From: UMGS1124 sp964417835
GTDB lineage: Bacteria; Bacillota_I; Bacilli_A; RF39; UBA660
Assembly (NCBI GenBank): GCA_964417835.1
Contig: CAYQJD010000022.1
Coordinates: 1 to 15,682 of the forward strand
Reading direction: 5' to 3'
Length of the DNA stretch: 15,682 nucleotides
The notes below the pieces were generated by a model. It searched no databases. It saw only the letters and a list, made by a program, of their open reading frames with translations, and was not told where the DNA came from. This document shows, in pieces, positions 12,053 through 15,682 of the stretch (position 1 is its first letter; the number at the start of each line of letters is the position of its first letter). The translations under genes and the position numbers were made by a program.

Positions 12053-12977
12053 GCTTTTTAATATATTTCATGACTTCTTCTTTATATTCATTAAAAGGGA
12101 TTTTTTTATAATATTCACCATTAATAAGTTCGTATACATTTATATATTTTATTAACTGTTCCATTCCTGATCTATATATTATATTATGATCATTATTAAT
12201 GATATACCCTTTTTTTGAATGATTTTCTACATTTACAGAATCTAAATTATATTTCCCATCACATTCATCTATTCCTACACTAGTACTATTTATTCCTATT
12301 TCTGAAAGAACTCTATAACTATCTGATCTTAAATAAGAAATATCTTCAACAGGAATACTATCTATTATAAATAATTTATGAGATAGTAATTTATACATGT
12401 TATCATCAACAATCTCCATTGTCGTTATGTCATCTTTAAATTTATCTAATAATTCTTCATTATTTGTTAAAAAATAAATATCATTTCCTAATCTACCTTG
12501 TTTTTGCAAATTCATTCTTTTTTCTTTTATACTTTTATTCAAAGAAAAAATATCTCTTTTTAAAGAAAAATAATCTTTATTTTTTTTACATGGAACAACA
12601 AAAACTATTTCACCTTTGTTTATTTCTAAACTAGATAGATTAATTAATCCTCTATAATTAATAAGATTAAATAATTCTTCAGCTTTCATTTTTTTATATT
12701 TATTACCATGTATATATTCAAGTTTAATAATATCTATTGATAAATATTTGCCAATTTCATTTTGTTTCAACTCAACCACTAAAGTAAGCGTTTTGCTATT
12801 TTTCAGCATATTATTAATAGAACCTAAATCTATAGAGTTTTTATCCATACAATCTGTTACTGGAACAATAAAATAAAAATGTCCATGCTTTCTTAAAAAA
12901 TATAAATTAGAAAGTAACCCTTTATTTAGTTTTCCCCTTTTCAAAAAATTGTCATATTTTATAAAATATTTTATCAT
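12045..12977 (-). CDS. Unknown protein co-transcribed with the YlbL-like protease
   Basis: I do not recognise this 310-residue protein. It has no signal peptide and no membrane segment. It alternates short beta-strand-like segments (FYFIVPVTDCMD, LTLVVELK, IVFVVPCKK, KLFIIDSIP, KGYIINNDHNIIYR) with charged helices. It is therefore probably a cytoplasmic alpha/beta fold, roughly two similar halves judging by the two VPV/VPC strands near residues 38 and 129. The ATG overlaps the upstream ylbL stop by one base (TAATG), with GGAGG four bases before, so the two are strongly coupled. In B. subtilis the gene after ylbL is ylbM (TmcAL); this protein lacks its N-terminal nucleotidyltransferase motif. 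A partner or regulator of the protease is the simplest inference. Confidence 0.7.
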   Translation of the reverse strand: MIKYFIKYDNFLKRGKLNKGLLSNLYFLRKHGHFYFIVPVTDCMDKNSIDLGSINNMLKNSKTLTLVVELKQNEIGKYLSIDIIKLEYIHGNKYKKMKAEELFNLINYRGLINLSSLEINKGEIVFVVPCKKNKDYFSLKRDIFSLNKSIKEKRMNLQKQGRLGNDIYFLTNNEELLDKFKDDITTMEIVDDNMYKLLSHKLFIIDSIPVEDISYLRSDSYRVLSEIGINSTSVGIDECDGKYNLDSVNVENHSKKGYIINNDHNIIYRSGMEQLIKYINVYELINGEYYKKIPFNEYKEEVMKYIKKPS

Positions 12978-13987
12978 TAAACCTCCATATTTTTTAAATA
13001 TTCTAATGCTTCATCAAATGTTTCAATAGGTACTAATTCAATATCAAATTTATTAGCTTTTTTATATTCATACGCCTCTTCATAATTTTCTTTAGCAACT
13101 AAAAATATATCTACATGATTTTTTACTGCGCCAGATAATTTATATTTTACTCCACCAATAATTCCAACATTTCCATCGGCATCAATAGTTCCCGTTCCTG
13201 CGATTTTTAACCCTTTTGTCAAATCATCTTCTGTCAAAGCATTATAAATTGCAAGAGCTGTCATAAATCCACCACTAGATCCTGATTCACTACTTCTTGA
13301 TTTAACAGATATATTAATATCACTATCATACTCATTTATAACAGCTGAACTAAGTCCAATTTTAGCTTTACCATTTATATCAATTAATGTAGCTTCACAT
13401 TCAATTTGTTTTTCATCTCTTAAAACAACTAATTTAATTTTATCTCCTACTTTTTTACTACTTATATATTCTTGCATAGAATTAAATGTTGTATATTCTA
13501 TATTATCATATTTTAAAATAATATCAAGTAAATTCAAATCTGTTTTAGCTTCATCAAAAATATAAGTAATATAGTTTTTGCTATCTTTAATTTCATATTC
13601 TATATTTGCACTATCATATGCAACCATATACGCATTGCTAATACTTTCTTCTAAATAATATTTATCTATTTTTATAGTTTCATCTAAATCTCCATCATAT
13701 GTAATATCACTATTTTTAACAATATCCCATGTAGGTAATATTTTTGCAATTAGATAAGTAGGAATAGTCCCTTTAACTAAACTAACATAAGACATATTAA
13801 AAGATCCTTTAGATTCAAAAATTTTATCATCACTAGTAATTCTTTCATTCATGTTAATAATACCACCAGGTTTATATATACTTATATCAAGTTTATAATT
13901 AAATAATACAAATATAAAAATTAAAATTAACAAACTTTTATAATTATCTTTAAAAAATTGTTTAATTTTTCCAAATATATTTTTCAT
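12977..13987 (-). CDS. ylbL: YlbL-like membrane-anchored PDZ/Lon-type S16 protease
   Basis: The 336-residue protein has an N-terminal membrane anchor (about 18-34) and YKPGGIINMNERI, as YlbL has its 'PG' segment. The extracytoplasmic part has VKGTIPTYLIAKILP and IDKYYLEESISNAYMVAYDS, a shortened PDZ domain (about 138-202, with MQEYISSKKVGDKIKLVVLR), and a Lon proteolytic domain. The catalytic Ser238 lies in GSSGGFMTALAIYNALT and Lys281 in GIIGGVKYKL. Their spacing of 43 matches E. coli Lon Ser679/Lys722, so the dyad is intact. The usual Pro before the catalytic Ser is Ser237. The PDZ carboxylate-binding loop is poorly preserved. GGAG precedes the ATG. It leads an operon with the unknown 310-residue protein and is divergent from ylbJ, as in the Bacillus ylb region. 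Substrates are unknown. Confidence 0.9.
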   Translation of the reverse strand: MKNIFGKIKQFFKDNYKSLLILIFIFVLFNYKLDISIYKPGGIINMNERITSDDKIFESKGSFNMSYVSLVKGTIPTYLIAKILPTWDIVKNSDITYDGDLDETIKIDKYYLEESISNAYMVAYDSANIEYEIKDSKNYITYIFDEAKTDLNLLDIILKYDNIEYTTFNSMQEYISSKKVGDKIKLVVLRDEKQIECEATLIDINGKAKIGLSSAVINEYDSDINISVKSRSSESGSSGGFMTALAIYNALTEDDLTKGLKIAGTGTIDADGNVGIIGGVKYKLSGAVKNHVDIFLVAKENYEEAYEYKKANKFDIELVPIETFDEALEYLKNMEV

Positions 13988-14002
13988 TTACATCACTCCT
14001 TT

Positions 14003-14011
14003 ATTATATCA
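14003..14011 (-). promoter_or_regulatory. Candidate extended -10 promoter for ylbL
   Basis: The minus strand reads TGATATAAT, identical to the element before the CarD-like gene. It ends 15 nt from the ATG with AAAGGAGTGATG between. The 43-nt gap to ylbJ must hold both divergent promoters. Confidence 0.5.
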
Positions 14012-14030
14012 AATAACTAATGAATTTATT

Positions 14031-14924
14031 ATGAATTTTTTAATATATTTTATTATGAAAAACAATATACAAAAAATTATAATAATATTCTTTTTTATAT
14101 TAATATTTATTAAAAAAGATATAATGTATGCTACAATTTATAAAACTACTATGATTTGGTTTAAATCTATCGTTCCTTCACTATTTCCGATGTTTATTAT
14201 AACTTCTTTAGTAGTAAGTAGCAATCTGATAATAAATATATGTAACATATTTGGAAAACCTTTTAAATATTTATTTAATACTTCTATATTTGGCTTTTTT
14301 GTATTTTTTTTAAGTTTATTTACAGGATGTCCAAGTAATGCTAAATATATTAAAGATTTATTAGACAACAAATTAATTTCTAAAGCTGAACAAAATAAAT
14401 TATTAATTTTCTCTTTAAATTTTAATCCAATATTAATCTATAATTTAACAAATACTTTTTTAGAAAAAAAAGATTCTATAATAATAATATCAATAATAAT
14501 TATTACTAACATTATTTTAGGAATTATAATTAGAAATAAAAAAGTAGAATTATTAAATAACAATTACATTCAAAGTAATCTAACCATTTCAATTATTATA
14601 AAAAATACAATAGATACTCTATTGATGATACTAGGAACTTTAATATTTTATAATATCATCATAAATCTATTACCGATAAAAAATATGTTATTAAAAAATA
14701 TTATTAATGGATTTTTAGAAATTACTACATCATTAAGTAATTTAAAATATCTAAATATTTCTACTACTTTAAAAAAAGTACTTACATTAATATATTTATC
14801 TTTTGGTGGTCTTTCAATTCATACACAAATCAAAAGTATTCTTCCAGATATTAAATATAATGTTTTTTTTAAATATCGTATAATTGCAATTTTTATATCA
14901 CTTAGTTTACTTTTAATATTCTAA
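14031..14924 (+). CDS. ylbJ: YlbJ-like membrane protein (Gate domain)
   Basis: The 297-residue polytopic membrane protein has about seven or eight hydrophobic segments. WFKSIVPSLFPMFIITSLVV (43-62) and FGKPFKYLF, then FFLSLFTGCPSNAKYIKDLL and LISKAEQNKLLIFSLNFNP, match the YlbJ pattern (WWxxVFPSLLPFFI, MRPLFN, GYPxGAxxxAxL, is..EaexLLxFxNxxNPLF). YlbJ proteins carry nucleoside-transporter Gate domains and are needed for normal sporulation in Bacillus, with biochemical role unknown. This copy is about 100 residues shorter than the Bacillus protein. No clear Shine-Dalgarno precedes the ATG at 14031 or the next in-frame ATG at residue 9, so the start is uncertain. Its last 12 bases overlap the oppositely directed pilin-like gene. 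Confidence 0.82.
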   Translation: MNFLIYFIMKNNIQKIIIIFFFILIFIKKDIMYATIYKTTMIWFKSIVPSLFPMFIITSLVVSSNLIINICNIFGKPFKYLFNTSIFGFFVFFLSLFTGCPSNAKYIKDLLDNKLISKAEQNKLLIFSLNFNPILIYNLTNTFLEKKDSIIIISIIIITNIILGIIIRNKKVELLNNNYIQSNLTISIIIKNTIDTLLMILGTLIFYNIIINLLPIKNMLLKNIINGFLEITTSLSNLKYLNISTTLKKVLTLIYLSFGGLSIHTQIKSILPDIKYNVFFKYRIIAIFISLSLLLIF

Positions 14925-15503
14925 TAATTCATCATCTATATCTATCATTATATCAGGATTATAATATGGTATATTTATAGAATAATCCATACTATCTGGT
15001 CCAATTATCTTTATATATAATAAAAATCCTTTGATTACATCGCTTTCTTTAATAGGAGTTAATTTACTTTCTAAAGTATCTGAGTTATAATCTTTCATTA
15101 ATCTACTCATAGAAAAATCATCACCATGAATATAACTAATAACATATTCATTTTTTTTTGAATGTCTATAAATTGCTAAATAACTTATATTAGATTCTTC
15201 TTCATCAAAAATAAATGAAAAACATAAATCTTTATCATTTTCTTCTTTTTGATATTCACTATAAAAAGTATTTTTTATATCACATGAATTTATAGATATT
15301 TTAGTATTGCTATTTTTTTGTAAATCTTCTTCAATATCTTTAATGACTAATGCTTTATTCATAAGATACGTTGTATTTATTGTACTTTCTTCATTTATAT
15401 TTCTAACATTGATAAGTAATGCAAAAATAAATATTAAGACTATAGATATAAGTACTATACTAATAATTATTTCTATTAGAGTCATTCCTTTATTATTTTT
15501 CAT
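14913..15503 (-). CDS. Prepilin-like protein with type IV N-terminal methylation motif
   Basis: The 196-residue protein starts MKNNKGMTLIEIIISIVLIS: a short basic leader, the prepilin peptidase site Gly6/Met7, Glu at +5 and a hydrophobic helix of about 20 residues. This is the class III signal of type IV pilins, pseudopilins and ComG-type competence pilins. The rest is polar and acidic with two cysteines (SINSC, KDLCFSFIF) and a late LYIKIIGPDSMDYSINI segment. I cannot assign a subfamily; size suggests a minor pilin. The frame stays open 34 codons further upstream, but GGAGTGG just before the ATG at 15503 and the position of the signal fix this start. It follows the upstream partial gene by one base, so it is part of an operon entering from the right. 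Confidence 0.85.
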   Translation of the reverse strand: MKNNKGMTLIEIIISIVLISIVLIFIFALLINVRNINEESTINTTYLMNKALVIKDIEEDLQKNSNTKISINSCDIKNTFYSEYQKEENDKDLCFSFIFDEEESNISYLAIYRHSKKNEYVISYIHGDDFSMSRLMKDYNSDTLESKLTPIKESDVIKGFLLYIKIIGPDSMDYSINIPYYNPDIMIDIDDELLEY

Positions 15504-15504
15504 T

Positions 15505-15682
15505 TTACCACTCCAAACTAGAAATATAGGTTTCATATAATTCATTACCATTAGAATCTGATAGTGTATTTCCATTATCAAGTGCCCGTTTTTGATACTC
15601 AACAATAATTAAATTGGCATTATCCATAACATCTAATTTCCTAATGTAGTCTATTATATTTGCATCAAATTTTGTTAAATTA
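15505..15682 (-). CDS. C-terminal end of a gene in the pilin operon (partial, 5' end outside window)
   Basis: An uninterrupted frame of 58 codons runs from the right edge to a TAA at 15505-15507, one base before the pilin ATG. It reads TKFDANIIDYIRKLDVMDNA, NLIIVEYQKRALDNGNTLSD, then SNGNELYETYISSLEW. Amino-acid use is coding-like, and the pilin's ribosome site lies in its last codons. The family is not recognisable from this tail. Given the position it may be another pilus or pseudopilus component, which is inference. Confidence 0.65.
   Translation of the reverse strand, partial: NLTKFDANIIDYIRKLDVMDNANLIIVEYQKRALDNGNTLSDSNGNELYETYISSLEW

Noticed and set aside
14021..14033. ATG at 14021 as the ylbJ start
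   Set aside because: That frame stops after four codons. The YlbJ frame opens at the ATG at 14031, or at its residue 9.
15504..15605. 34-codon N-terminal extension of the pilin frame
   Set aside because: It overlaps the coding-like tail of the upstream gene. The prepilin signal must be N-terminal, and a GGAGTGG site sits before the ATG at 15503.
1..15682. Mycoplasma genetic code (TGA as Trp)
   Set aside because: All tryptophans in conserved positions are TGG, no gene body contains in-frame TGA, and lepB ends on TGA at the expected length.
1..15682. CRISPR arrays, toxin-antitoxin pairs, intact phage genes or a classical riboswitch
   Set aside because: No spaced direct repeats, no recognisable toxin or antitoxin motifs, no phage structural genes, and no riboswitch consensus that I could identify by eye.

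Overview
The window is strongly AT-rich DNA, roughly a quarter G+C by eye, from a low-GC Gram-positive bacterium (Bacillota/Bacilli). Tryptophan is TGG throughout and no gene depends on reading TGA as Trp, so the standard bacterial code applies rather than the Mycoplasma code. The mixture of Bacillus-type ylb genes, a SUF protein, CarD, YidD and surface proteins with SipW-type signals suggests an uncultured gut-type Bacilli lineage. That placement is inference.

Layout. 1-1640 (minus strand) is a decayed patch: a frameshifted dinD-like 3' end, scraps of broken coding, one intact CarD-family regulator with a hairpin-bearing leader, and a second broken gene. 1641-4405 (minus) is an envelope block: signal peptidase I, a helical probable lipoprotein, and a large exported protein with a SipW/TasA-like signal and a C-terminal surface-protein module. 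4494-5057 is a YlbD-YlbE pair directly downstream of parC (5103-7592). 7670-9498 is an orphan sufB overlapped by a degenerate shikimate-kinase-like P-loop protein. 9659-10528 is an rRNA-type methyltransferase that starts at TTG. From a divergent promoter region, yidD and a histidine-free ZnuA/TroA-like lipoprotein run on the plus strand (10655-11730), followed by tRNA-Ser(GCU). 12045-13987 (minus) is an unknown protein and a YlbL-type PDZ/Lon-like protease. ylbJ (14031-14924, plus) is divergent from ylbL and converges, with overlap, on a prepilin-like gene and the tail of another gene entering from the right edge.

How the genes fit together. Much of the window concerns the cell envelope: export (LepB), membrane insertion (YidD), surface proteins, a membrane-anchored Lon-like protease, a Gate-type membrane protein and a pilin. 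Four genes belong to the B. subtilis ylb neighbourhood (ylbD, ylbE, ylbJ, ylbL) but are split into two places. Nothing here is a clear complete defence system or intact mobile element. The least explained pieces are the ZnuA-like protein without metal-ligand histidines, the degenerate P-loop protein fused by overlap to sufB, the 310-residue partner of YlbL, and the lipoprotein/SipW-signal pair.

Transcription signals are unusually compact. Candidate -10 boxes lie about 14-19 nt upstream of several start codons, and terminators overlap stop codons or start signals.
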